This document shows positions 17,917 through 25,745 of a stretch of DNA of 64,000 nt, piece after piece. The DNA lies in contig RDOG01000009.1 in the NCBI GenBank assembly GCA_011365055.1, positions 1 through 64,000 on the forward strand, written 5' to 3'. The first letter of the stretch is position 1; the number at the start of each line of letters is the position of its first letter. This stretch comes from Promethearchaeota archaeon (GTDB lineage: Archaea > Asgardarchaeota > Lokiarchaeia > Helarchaeales > RDOG01). Both the position numbers and the translations under genes were made by a program. A model generated the notes under the pieces. That model was not told where the DNA came from, did not search any database, and saw only the letters and a program-made list of their open reading frames with translations.

Positions 17917-18519
17917 ATGGAAGACATTAAATATTTCGGCAAATGGTCAGTCGATGATTTAGAAGTAAAAGACCTAGGTCTTCAAAGGTATATTAACACG
18001 GTTCCCATGATAATTCCGCACTCACATGGACGCCATGAACATAAACGATTTAGGAAATCAAATGTTAACATACTTGAAAGATTTATAAATAGGTTAATGG
18101 TTCCAGGGTTGAGTAAGCGAAAGAATGGTGGTCGAAAAACGGGAATTATTTCTGGTAAAAAAGTAAAAACTATAAAAATAGTCGAAAATGTTCTCGAGTT
18201 GATTTCTTTAAGAACTAACAAAAACCCCATTCAAATTTTGATTGATGCCGTAATAGCTGCTGCACCACGAGAGGAAACTACACGTATAAGTTACGGTGGA
18301 ATCGTCTATCAACAAGCAGTTGACATTGCACCTCAAAGAAGAGTTGATTTAGCATTAAAATTCTTAGTAGAGGGAAGTTTTAGAGCAAGTTTTAATAATC
18401 CACTCACAATTGAAGAAATTATCGCACAAGAATTAATTACAGCTAGTCAGAATGACTCTAAAAGTAATGCAGTTAGGAGAAAAGAAGAGAAAGAGCGGTT
18501 AGCACAATCAGCACGCTAA
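17917..18519 (+). CDS. rps7: 30S ribosomal protein S7 (uS7)
   Basis: Nucleates assembly of the small-subunit head. Starting at ATG 17917 (GGTG lies 7 bases upstream; a GTG three codons earlier is the alternative) the protein has 200 residues. The region GRRTGIISGKKVKTIKIVE resembles the archaeal block, and NPIQILIDAVIAAAPREETTRISYGGIVYQQAVDIAPQ is the S7 signature. S12, its usual upstream partner, and EF-2 are not in the window. Confidence 0.95.
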   Translation: MEDIKYFGKWSVDDLEVKDLGLQRYINTVPMIIPHSHGRHEHKRFRKSNVNILERFINRLMVPGLSKRKNGGRKTGIISGKKVKTIKIVENVLELISLRTNKNPIQILIDAVIAAAPREETTRISYGGIVYQQAVDIAPQRRVDLALKFLVEGSFRASFNNPLTIEEIIAQELITASQNDSKSNAVRRKEEKERLAQSAR

Positions 18520-18754
18520 AAATGTTTATATTTACAAGTAATTATTTATGCATCTACAATTTATATAACAAATTTTTTAACCAATTTCTTGATATTGATC
18601 TAAAAAATGAGAATTAAATAGAATAAAATTTAAAAATTCTTAATTAACATTCAAAAATTAAAAAATTTCATGATTATTTCGATTTTATGAAATAACAAAT
18701 ACCTGAGATTCACCGAATTGGAGAATTAATCTTAATTTGGGGTAATCAGATAAA

Positions 18755-18765
18755 AAATATATAAA
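18755..18765 (+). promoter_or_regulatory. candidate TATA box of the EF-1alpha gene
   Basis: AAATATATAAA centred about 36 bases before the start codon, followed by GGTGAG at 18785-18790 as ribosome-binding site. If transcription starts the usual 25 or so bases downstream of the box, the leader is very short. AT-rich surroundings make this a tentative call. Confidence 0.35.
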
Positions 18766-18795
18766 AAATATTGAAAAATTAAAAGGTGAGTAATT

Positions 18796-20100
18796 ATGTC
18801 GAAAAAAACTGACAAACCACATCTGAACTTGGTTATTATGGGACACATTGATCACGGCAAATCTACCACAATGGGACATTTATTAATCGTTACAGGAGCA
18901 ATTACTGATCGAGAAATGCGACAAATGGAAGAACTTTCTTCAAAACTTGAAAGGGCTAGTTGGAAATATGCATTCGTTTTCGATAGATTAAAAGAAGAGC
19001 GAGAACGTGGTATCACAATCGATTTAGCTTTTCGTGAATTTGATACTAACAATTATTACTTTACCATCATTGACGCTCCAGGGCATAGAGATTTTGTCAA
19101 GAACGCAATTACTGGAGCTAGCCAAGCGGATGCTTGCATCTTAGTAGTCAGCGCAAAGAGAGGAGAGTTTGAAGCAGGGATTTCCGCTGGTGGTCAGACT
19201 GTTGAACATGCTTATCTTGCAAGGACATTAGGTATTGGTCAATTAATTGTAGCTATCAATAAAATGGATGATCCATCAGTAAATTATAGTGAAGAACGAT
19301 ATAAAGAAGTTCAGGAAGAAATTCAAAGACTTTGCGATAGAATCCCCTTCCCAAGAGATAAAGTTACTTATTTACCTATGTCTGGATACGTTGGTTCCAA
19401 TTTAGATAAACCAGAACCGAAAATGGCTTGGTGGAAAGGACTGACACTCGTTGGAGCTTTAGATAACTTACAAGTTCCTGAAAAACCAATTGATAAACCC
19501 TTACGTATTCCAGTGCAAGATGTCTATAAAATCACGGGTATAGGAACTGTTCCAGTTGGAAAAATTGAAACAGGCGTTTTAAAAGTAGGAGATAAGATAG
19601 TTTTCATGCCTTCTGGTAAGGAAACAGAATGTCGTTCTATTGAAATGCACCATAAACAGATGCAAAAAGCTGAAGCTGGGGATAATATTGGATTTAACAT
19701 AAGAGCACTAGCTGTCAAAGATATAAAACGTGGAGACATGGTTGGTTTAACTAAAGAAAAGCCAACTGTTGCTGAGGAAATGACCGCACAACTTATAATC
19801 ATATTCCATCCAACTGCTGTAACAGCTGGTTACACGCCAGTCATTCACGCACATACAGCACAAGTTGCATGCACGTTCATGGAAATTGTTTCAAAATTTG
19901 ACCCAAAAACAGGTCAACCCATTCAAGACAAGCCAGATTTCCTCAAACAAGACGAAGGCGGAATTGTAAAGATGAAACCCGTTAAACCTTTATGCATAGA
20001 AAAATTAAGCGACTTTCCACAGCTTGGTAGATTCGCTATCAGAGATTCTGGCAGAACAGTTGGTGTTGGTGTAGTTAAAGATTTGAAGCCTCGAGCTTAG
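18796..20100 (+). CDS. tuf: translation elongation factor 1-alpha
   Basis: GTPase that delivers aminoacyl-tRNA to the ribosome. G1 is GHIDHGKST (about residues 16-24), G3 is DAPGHRDF and G4 is NKMD. Domains II and III follow (PVGKIETGVLKVGDKIVFMP; FHPTAVTAGYTPVIHAHTAQ). 434 residues is standard for archaea. Gene order S7 then EF-1alpha is archaeal, but EF-2 is absent from between them. Codon use looks a little richer in C and G than in neighbours, as expected for a highly expressed gene. Confidence 0.97.
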   Translation: MSKKTDKPHLNLVIMGHIDHGKSTTMGHLLIVTGAITDREMRQMEELSSKLERASWKYAFVFDRLKEERERGITIDLAFREFDTNNYYFTIIDAPGHRDFVKNAITGASQADACILVVSAKRGEFEAGISAGGQTVEHAYLARTLGIGQLIVAINKMDDPSVNYSEERYKEVQEEIQRLCDRIPFPRDKVTYLPMSGYVGSNLDKPEPKMAWWKGLTLVGALDNLQVPEKPIDKPLRIPVQDVYKITGIGTVPVGKIETGVLKVGDKIVFMPSGKETECRSIEMHHKQMQKAEAGDNIGFNIRALAVKDIKRGDMVGLTKEKPTVAEEMTAQLIIIFHPTAVTAGYTPVIHAHTAQVACTFMEIVSKFDPKTGQPIQDKPDFLKQDEGGIVKMKPVKPLCIEKLSDFPQLGRFAIRDSGRTVGVGVVKDLKPRA

Positions 20101-20105
20101 AAATT

Positions 20106-20128
20106 ATTTTTTTCTTTTCTATTTTTGT
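20106..20128 (+). terminator. T-rich termination tract after EF-1alpha
   Basis: TTTTTTTC followed by TTTTCTATTTTTG begins 6 bases after the EF-1alpha stop, and more T runs follow to 20178. Archaeal RNA polymerase terminates on such T tracts without a hairpin. The converging glycosylase gene ends just beyond. Confidence 0.45.
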
Positions 20129-20174
20129 TAAACTTTTTTAATTCCGTCTATTTTTTATTTTTTCGATTTTTTTA

Positions 20175-20963
20175 TTATTTTTGACAATTCCTACAATAAT
20201 TAAGAATTCTTCTATTTGCAGTTATTGAGCTTAGTTCTTTACCACATTTTGGACAAGGAGCACCCTTTTTGCCATGAATTGCCATGAATTCCCTATTGTA
20301 CTCTTCAATTTTACCAGTGAAATTGGAATTAATGATATTTATTGAATTTTGCAGAATTTTTTGACAATTTAGAAAAATTAAAGATATTTGATCATCAGAA
20401 AGTTCTTGTCCTTTTTTTAATGGATGAATTCCACTTGCAAAAAGGATTTCATCACTATAAGCATTCCCAATTCCAAGTACAAATTGCTGATTAATCAATA
20501 TATCTTTTATTGGTGATCGAGAAAATTTCTTAAATCGTGTAATGAATGTTTTTTTATCAATTTCCATAATATCGGGAGAATTGGGATAAAAATCTTGAGG
20601 AATTACCTTAAAATGATGAATCTTTCCCATTTTTTTTCGGTCATAATATCTGATTTCGGATCCATCATCAAATTGAAAGACAAAATGAATTTTATTTTCC
20701 ATTTTTTGACTTGTTTCTAGATATTGCAACCTTCCAGTCAGCATTAAATTAAAAGAAATAAACGCTTGATTTAAAATAAATAAAAGATTTTTACCAATTC
20801 TCTCTATTTTTTTGATTTGTTTGTTTTTTAGATCCCTTATAAACTCATCTTTTCCTGTCCTGATACAAATTGAATTAAAAATTCTAATATTGGTTATTTT
20901 CTTTCCAACAATTTTTTCCATCAAGAAATTGATAATTACTGCCAATTCAGGTAATTCAGGCAT
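20175..20963 (-). CDS. formamidopyrimidine-DNA glycosylase family (MutM/Nei) repair enzyme
   Basis: Removes oxidised bases from DNA and cuts the strand by beta/delta elimination. The start must be the internal ATG giving MPELPELAVI, because the proline after Met is the catalytic nucleophile and Glu3 its partner; the reading frame runs four codons further upstream. The central H2TH part (INQQFVLGIGNAYSDEILFASG) and a C-terminal zinc finger (CPKCGKEL, then RRILNYCRNCQK) are complete. 262 residues is typical. The family is mainly bacterial, so acquisition by transfer is plausible. It converges on EF-1alpha. Confidence 0.93.
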   Translation of the reverse strand: MPELPELAVIINFLMEKIVGKKITNIRIFNSICIRTGKDEFIRDLKNKQIKKIERIGKNLLFILNQAFISFNLMLTGRLQYLETSQKMENKIHFVFQFDDGSEIRYYDRKKMGKIHHFKVIPQDFYPNSPDIMEIDKKTFITRFKKFSRSPIKDILINQQFVLGIGNAYSDEILFASGIHPLKKGQELSDDQISLIFLNCQKILQNSINIINSNFTGKIEEYNREFMAIHGKKGAPCPKCGKELSSITANRRILNYCRNCQK

Positions 20964-21068
20964 AATACTCCACATATAATAATTTGAAATTGAATATAAT
21001 TTCTTCGATTTTGAGAAAAGAATTTATTACTTTACTCCAAATTCAATTATTAAAAATAAAATGAATGC

Positions 21069-21914
21069 TTGTGGATCAAGATGGTTTTACATTCTCAAAA
21101 ACTTCCAAAATTTGTTCAAGAAGAGAAAAAATCAATACAAGATATGGGACCTAAAAGGGAATTAAAAGTATTATTTGATGAAACGAGAGAACCTGGAAAG
21201 TGGATTAATGAAGCTCGTTCTCGTTTTCTTTTAATTTTAACAAGTAATGGATTTAATATTAATAAAATTACAAAAGGTCCGATAACTTATACAACATTGC
21301 GGGAATTTGATATTTTTGTAACTGGAGCAAATAGCTCTGGTGAATCAATAATAGAACCAGGGGAAATTCGTGCGATTGGGCAATTCGTTCGAGAAGGAAG
21401 AGGTTTAATGGTTATAGGAAATCAATATATTGGCATGGAAAGAGATTATAATTATGCTTTAGAAAGCTTATTCGGCATCTCATTTGATGAATATATTGAA
21501 GATAAAGAAAAACATGCTGTTCCTGATTCATCTGAATGGGATTGGGCACCTATTATTGATTTACTTGTTGAGCATCCTATCACAGAAAATGTCTATGAAG
21601 TTGTATTACCTCGATTCTCTTCCCTAAATTTATCTAAAAATGCAGAACCTATAGCTTTTTCAAATCCTTCTTCTACACCTCCATGTAAACCAATGATTGG
21701 GGTTTCAATTTTTGGTAAAGGGCGTGTAATTGCAGTAGGAGGAGAAAATCTTCTTGCAAATGATGAAAAAACAGGAGTTCAAGCAAAAGATAACGAAAAA
21801 TTGATTTTGAACTTATTTAATTGGTTTCCTAAATGGATTACCTGTCCTAATTGTAATCTTGTTTCACCTCCATCTACAATATTTTGTCCCCAATGTAAAA
21901 AACCACTAAATTGA
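21069..21914 (+). CDS. GIFT/glutamine-amidotransferase-like domain protein with C-terminal zinc ribbon
   Basis: The 281-residue protein shows a Rossmann-like domain (LKVLFDETREPGKWINEARS, then IFVTGANSSGESIIEPGEI and REGRGLMVIGN, about residues 35-130) like that of the class-I-amidotransferase-like GIFT domains of GldG and IFT52; no catalytic Cys-His-Glu triad is evident. A second part (FGKGRVIAVGGENLLAN) completes the fold. The C terminus has two Cys-x2-Cys pairs (CPNC, CPQC), a zinc ribbon. No signal peptide or membrane segment, so cytoplasmic. It overlaps the region before cbf5. Start TTG, or ATG four codons later. Function unknown. Confidence 0.6.
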   Translation: MWIKMVLHSQKLPKFVQEEKKSIQDMGPKRELKVLFDETREPGKWINEARSRFLLILTSNGFNINKITKGPITYTTLREFDIFVTGANSSGESIIEPGEIRAIGQFVREGRGLMVIGNQYIGMERDYNYALESLFGISFDEYIEDKEKHAVPDSSEWDWAPIIDLLVEHPITENVYEVVLPRFSSLNLSKNAEPIAFSNPSSTPPCKPMIGVSIFGKGRVIAVGGENLLANDEKTGVQAKDNEKLILNLFNWFPKWITCPNCNLVSPPSTIFCPQCKKPLN

Positions 21915-21928
21915 GATGCCTCATTAAA

Positions 21929-22927
21929 ATGGAGAATCATTCATTACCTGCAGATAAAAAACGTAATTTAATAACTAAAGCAGACGATCAAACAGATCCT
22001 AAATATGGAAAGGCTCCTGAAGAACGAACGATTGAAGAACAATTCATATATGGGATTATTAATTTAGATAAGCCTTCGGGTCCAACTTCTCACGAAGTTG
22101 CTGCTTGGGTTAGAAAGATTTTGGAAATAAAGAAAACGGGTCATGGAGGAACTTTAGATCCGAAGGTAACTGGAATTCTGCCAGTAGCACTCCAAGAAGG
22201 TACAAAAATTCTCCAAAGCTTGTTATTGGCAGGGAAAGAATATGTTTGCATTATGAAATTACATCAAGAAGTACCTGAAAATAAAATAAGAAATGTCTGT
22301 AATGAATTTGTTGGGGAAATTTATCAAAGGCCACCCATTCGTGCATCTGTAAAAAGAAGATTGAGAACTCGTAAAATATATTATTTGGATGTTTTAGAAA
22401 TTGCAGAAAAAAATGTTTTAATGCGAGTAGGGTGTCAAGCAGGGACGTATATTAGAAAAATTTGCAGTGATATTGGAGAGGCATTAAAAGTTGGAGCACA
22501 CATGGCAGAATTAAGGAGAACAAGAACAGCATGCTTTAAAGAAGATGAGACATTAACTACGTTACACGATTTAAAGGACGGTTATATATTTTGGAAAGAA
22601 GATTTAGAAGAAAAATACTTGAAAAAAATGATTCTCCCCATAGAACAAGGTATAAGTCACCTTGCTAAAGTAGTGATAAGAGATTCTGCTATAGACGCAA
22701 TCTGTCATGGGGCATCACTTGCAGCACCGGGGATTTTAAAAGTAGATACGGGGATTAAAAAGAAGGAACTAGTAGCTATACTTTCATTAAAGGGCGAATT
22801 AATTGCATTGGGTAGATCCTTAAAAACTACAAGTGAAATATTAAAAATAGATCATGGAATTTTAATAAAAACCGAACGAGTCATTATGAATAAAAGAACT
22901 TATCCATCTTGGAATGAATATAAATGA
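21929..22927 (+). CDS. cbf5: H/ACA RNA-guided tRNA/rRNA pseudouridine synthase Cbf5
   Basis: Catalytic subunit of H/ACA ribonucleoproteins, isomerising uridines in rRNA and position 55 of tRNA. GHGGTLDPKVTG holds the catalytic Asp (residue 77 from this start). YIRKICSDIGEALKVGAHMAELRR is the second TruB-family block. A C-terminal PUA domain follows (ISHLAKVVIRDSAIDAICHG, then GELIALGRSL). I prefer the ATG at 21929, since the alternative TTG at 21911 overlaps the upstream stop and adds six unlikely residues. Homologues in archaea sit next to L14e; here the gene is displaced, but the methyltransferase that often accompanies it remains downstream. Confidence 0.95.
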   Translation: MENHSLPADKKRNLITKADDQTDPKYGKAPEERTIEEQFIYGIINLDKPSGPTSHEVAAWVRKILEIKKTGHGGTLDPKVTGILPVALQEGTKILQSLLLAGKEYVCIMKLHQEVPENKIRNVCNEFVGEIYQRPPIRASVKRRLRTRKIYYLDVLEIAEKNVLMRVGCQAGTYIRKICSDIGEALKVGAHMAELRRTRTACFKEDETLTTLHDLKDGYIFWKEDLEEKYLKKMILPIEQGISHLAKVVIRDSAIDAICHGASLAAPGILKVDTGIKKKELVAILSLKGELIALGRSLKTTSEILKIDHGILIKTERVIMNKRTYPSWNEYK

Positions 22928-22941
22928 GATGAAATGATTTA

Positions 22942-23532
22942 ATGTCTTTTGAACATTATTTTTCCGAGAAACCTAATTCAGATATCAAATTATTCAAATT
23001 AAAGGTTTTTTTAAGGACTCATACATATCAATTCGTTACCTCATCGGGGATATTTTCTCCGAAAAAGATTGATAAGGGAACCTTAATCTTAATAGAGAAT
23101 TTAAAATTACCCGATGAAGGAAAGGTCTTAGATTTAGGTGCAGGGTATGGAGTATTAGGAATTGTGATTGCTGATAATTGCCCAAAATGTAAGGTATATT
23201 TAGCTGATATTAATGAACGTGCTGTTTGGTTGTGTAAAGAAAACATTAAATTAAATAATATTACTAATGCAATCGGAGTAAAAAGCGATTTTTTTGAAAA
23301 ATTTCAAGGAGAGAAGTTTGATTTAATAATTTCAAACTTACCATATACCATCGGAATTAAAAAAATTGAAAAAATTAATCAATCCATCCCAGATTTTTTA
23401 TCTGATAAAGGTAATTACCAAATCGTGGTTCCGAAACAACATGCACGTGTCATTTCCCATTTGCAAACAATATTTAAAAGTGTGAAAGTTTTTGGTAAGA
23501 AAGGATATAAATGTATCTTGTGTGCTAATTAA
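22942..23532 (+). CDS. class I SAM-dependent methyltransferase, RsmC-like (MTS family)
   Basis: A 196-residue one-domain methyltransferase. Motif I is VLDLGAGYGVLG (about residues 60-71), the acidic residue after strand 2 is in YLADINERAVWL, and motif IV is SNLPYT, the NPPY-type signature of enzymes acting on base amino groups. The N-terminal part FVTSSGIFSPKKIDKGT matches the 16S rRNA G1207 methyltransferase family. The substrate is probably a guanine in rRNA or tRNA. It lies 14 bases after cbf5, implying a shared transcript and RNA-modification role. Confidence 0.85.
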   Translation: MSFEHYFSEKPNSDIKLFKLKVFLRTHTYQFVTSSGIFSPKKIDKGTLILIENLKLPDEGKVLDLGAGYGVLGIVIADNCPKCKVYLADINERAVWLCKENIKLNNITNAIGVKSDFFEKFQGEKFDLIISNLPYTIGIKKIEKINQSIPDFLSDKGNYQIVVPKQHARVISHLQTIFKSVKVFGKKGYKCILCAN

Positions 23533-23542
23533 TTATTAGGAT

Positions 23543-23638
23543 GCTGAGATAGCCAAGCGGTACGGCGCAGGCCTGGAGTCTTTTAGATAGCCTGTGTGGT
23601 TCTTCCACGCGTGGGTTCGAATCCCACTCTCAGCGCCA
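23543..23638 (+). tRNA. tRNA-Ser(GGA) with a putative 10-nt intron
   Basis: Acceptor GCTGAGA (23543-23549) pairs with TCTCAGC (23628-23634), discriminator G and encoded CCA follow. D stem GCC/GGC, anticodon stem CAGGC/GCCTG (23568-23572 and 23590-23594), long variable arm GTGG-TTCTT-CCAC, and T arm GTGGG-TTCGAAT-CCCAC. The long arm and G73 fit serine. The space between the anticodon stem strands is 17 nt instead of 7; reading CT-GGA-G then A as the loop leaves 23579-23588 as an insertion after position 37, the usual archaeal intron site. Confidence 0.9.
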
Positions 23639-23672
23639 TCTTTATTATAAATTAAACTAAAAAACAAAGAAA

Positions 23673-24674
23673 TCAACTAAATTTTAATTGAATTTTTAAA
23701 GGACGGGGCATATTTTTACTATAAATGAATAAAAAATCATCATTTTTAACTTCATTATCTTCAATTATAGCATTATCATTTAAAATTTTTCCTTTAAGCA
23801 TTAATTTTATTTCATTATCAAGGTTAAAAGTCACAATTAATCGTTTTTTAACATCATTAATAGTTTCCCCTTTTTCAACTGCAAATAAATTAGATTTTAA
23901 TCTTTTTTCACCACAAATTATGCAATCTTTATTCTTTTTTAAAGGCATATAAGTAAATGATTGAGATAATGAATCATAAAAAAGAAAATCTTCCATTATT
24001 TTTCCAATACCCAGAAGAATTTTTAGAGCTTCTTGGCATTGAATAGAAGATAATATCATTGAAACAGTATTTATTGACGGAAAGTGCTCCTTTTCTTCGA
24101 TTATTTCTTTTTTTCTGATTTTTCCAGGAGGAGTACAGGGTTTGCTTAACCTCTTTTCAGGTATCAAGGGTTGACATTGTAAGCAAGCAGTCTTGAATGG
24201 AATTACGACTTGAACATTGCCATACCAACCATATGTACCTGCATGTATTAATGGTTTTTTCTTATCAATAGCAATAGAATTTAAATATCTTCTAGCTTCA
24301 AAATTATCTAAACCATCAATTAATATATTGACAGTATCAAAAATTTCTGGATCTAACTCTTCGATTTTTTTATTATAAGATATAACGTTAATATTTGGGT
24401 TTAATTCTTTTAATTTTCTTTCTGCAACCTTTGATTTAAATTGATTAATATCATCTTCCAAGAATAATAATTGTCTCGATAAATTCGAAATTTCGATTGT
24501 ATCATAATCACAAATTATTATAGTTCCCATTCCCATAAGAGCAAGATTTATTGCACTTGGACACCCAATTGCACCCATACCGGCAATAAAGACTCTACCG
24601 CGCGAAATTTTTTGCTGATCCCAATCTTTTAATAGAAATTGACGATCATATCGTCTTTTTTCTTCAATTTTCAA
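23673..24674 (-). CDS. E1-like ubiquitin-activating enzyme with C-terminal ubiquitin-like domain
   Basis: Activates the ubiquitin-like protein by adenylation and thioester formation, then passes it to E2. The 333-residue protein has the ThiF/MoeB/UBA fold: nucleotide loop GMGAIG (32-37), adenylation residues D58, N64, R67 and Q68 in DYDTIEISNLSRQ, and zinc cysteines C164, C167, C251 and C254. C180 in KPCTPPG is the likely catalytic Cys. Residues 262-333 look like a beta-grasp (ubiquitin-like) domain, with VEKGETINDVKKRL and LMLKGKILNDNAII, in the place of the eukaryotic UFD. The stop of E2 lies 6 bases upstream, so E2 and E1 are co-transcribed. Confidence 0.92.
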   Translation of the reverse strand: MKIEEKRRYDRQFLLKDWDQQKISRGRVFIAGMGAIGCPSAINLALMGMGTIIICDYDTIEISNLSRQLLFLEDDINQFKSKVAERKLKELNPNINVISYNKKIEELDPEIFDTVNILIDGLDNFEARRYLNSIAIDKKKPLIHAGTYGWYGNVQVVIPFKTACLQCQPLIPEKRLSKPCTPPGKIRKKEIIEEKEHFPSINTVSMILSSIQCQEALKILLGIGKIMEDFLFYDSLSQSFTYMPLKKNKDCIICGEKRLKSNLFAVEKGETINDVKKRLIVTFNLDNEIKLMLKGKILNDNAIIEDNEVKNDDFLFIYSKNMPRPLKIQLKFS

Positions 24675-24680
24675 GTTAGT

Positions 24681-25145
24681 TCACTTGGCTTCCTCAAGTT
24701 TTTCCCAAGTAGCATGTTTTTGTACATAATTATGAACTATTTTTTCATATTTTTCTTTATCAGTTTTAAGAAGATTAGCGGCTTTTCTATTTAATGGAGA
24801 ATTAGGGTTTGGAAATAACAACAGATTCCTGATTGCTTCAATAACTCCGCTTACAGTCATTGTTGGGATCCAATCCTTGTTAAATATACCTACACATATT
24901 TTTTCATTTATTATATTAGGGTGAAAAATTTTGGTTAAAAATTTAAATCTTGGAGCTTCAAAAGGGAATTTTCTCGTGATTTCAATTTCAATTTGAAAAA
25001 CTGCTCCATTATATATTCCAGTTCCTAGTATAAAACCTCTCCAACGTCTTAAATCACCTTCAACTGGTTTAAATCCTGGCTCTTCTAATTCCAAAATTCT
25101 TGCTTCTTCAGCTAAACGTGCGTAAAAATCTTCATCGCTTAGCAT
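24681..25145 (-). CDS. E2-like ubiquitin-conjugating enzyme
   Basis: UBC-fold protein of 154 residues, the core length of eukaryotic E2s. The helix-1 and first-strand region ends with LRRWRGFILG, followed by FQIEIEITRKFPFEAPRFKF. The HPN motif is at 75-77 (FHPNI) and the catalytic cysteine is C84 (KICVGIF). The downstream stretch SGVIEAIRNLLLFPNPNSPL and NRKAANLL is the classic E2 sequence. It accepts the modifier from E1 and gives it to a lysine, probably with the RING-like protein encoded upstream. Four bases separate it from the ubiquitin gene. Confidence 0.96.
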   Translation of the reverse strand: MLSDEDFYARLAEEARILELEEPGFKPVEGDLRRWRGFILGTGIYNGAVFQIEIEITRKFPFEAPRFKFLTKIFHPNIINEKICVGIFNKDWIPTMTVSGVIEAIRNLLLFPNPNSPLNRKAANLLKTDKEKYEKIVHNYVQKHATWEKLEEAK

Positions 25146-25149
25146 TAAT

Positions 25150-25386
25150 TTATCCGCCTTCGGTTCTCATAATTAAATAAATTTTATCGTTTTCAATAAC
25201 TCCCAATTTTTCCAAAGTAGTTGTAGTATCGGTAATTTCGCTACCATGATAAGCTAAAACGTAGATATGAATCGGGATCCTTTTTATTTCTGTAATTTTT
25301 TCCTTTAATGCTTGAATATTGATCGTTTTATCAATATTCATATCTAATGTGTCCCCACCTATTGCGGAAACTATTTTAATATTCAT
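25150..25386 (-). CDS. ubiquitin-like modifier protein ending in Gly-Gly
   Basis: Beta-grasp protein of 78 residues, the size of ubiquitin. Strand 1 MNIKIVSAIGGDTLDM, helix INIQALKEKITEIKRIPIH, then YVLAYHGSEITDTTTTLEKLGVIENDKIYLIM, closely following the ubiquitin layout of K48- and D58-like regions. It ends in MRTEGG with the stop codon directly after GG, so no tail needs to be removed before activation. First gene of the E2-E1 operon and the obvious substrate of both. Confidence 0.93.
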   Translation of the reverse strand: MNIKIVSAIGGDTLDMNIDKTINIQALKEKITEIKRIPIHIYVLAYHGSEITDTTTTLEKLGVIENDKIYLIMRTEGG

Positions 25387-25481
25387 ATGATTTATACTCC
25401 ATTGTATTTTTTAATTAAATAAAAAATTTGTAATATTTAATTTTTGATCTTTTAATAAATTAACGGATTTTAGTCTATTAT

Positions 25482-25724
25482 TCAAATAGCGTTTAATAAT
25501 TTAGATCTTCCTAATCTTTTTCTACAATATGGACACGTACCCTTCATTTTAATCCATTCTATTAAATGATCACTATGTGCTATTCCGTTGCAATGAGGAC
25601 ATTTTAATGCATTTGATAAATGCTCTTTTTTAATGGGTAAATTACAAACTATGCATTTAATATAAGCAGACCAATCCCAATTGGCAACTTTCTTGATGCT
25701 TGTAATATTTATAATAGTTTTCAT
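25482..25724 (-). CDS. small RING/PHD-like zinc-finger protein, putative E3
   Basis: An 80-residue protein whose metal ligands are C24, C27, C42, C45, H50, H53, C64 and C67: C-x2-C-x14-C-x2-C-x4-H-x2-H-x10-C-x2-C. This C4H2C2 order is RING/PHD-like, and small RING proteins of this kind accompany archaeal ubiquitin genes as candidate E3 ligases that hold E2 and substrate together. No other domain fits within its length. It lies 95 bases upstream of the ubiquitin gene on the same strand. The same finger pattern recurs at the end of the GTPase fusion at 39.7 kb. Confidence 0.85.
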   Translation of the reverse strand: MKTIINITSIKKVANWDWSAYIKCIVCNLPIKKEHLSNALKCPHCNGIAHSDHLIEWIKMKGTCPYCRKRLGRSKLLNAI

Positions 25725-25745
25725 TTTAGTAAAAAAGCACTAATA

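Noticed and set aside
20175..20975. Four extra N-terminal residues for the MutM-like enzyme
   Set aside because: They would bury the catalytic proline, which must follow the initiator methionine.
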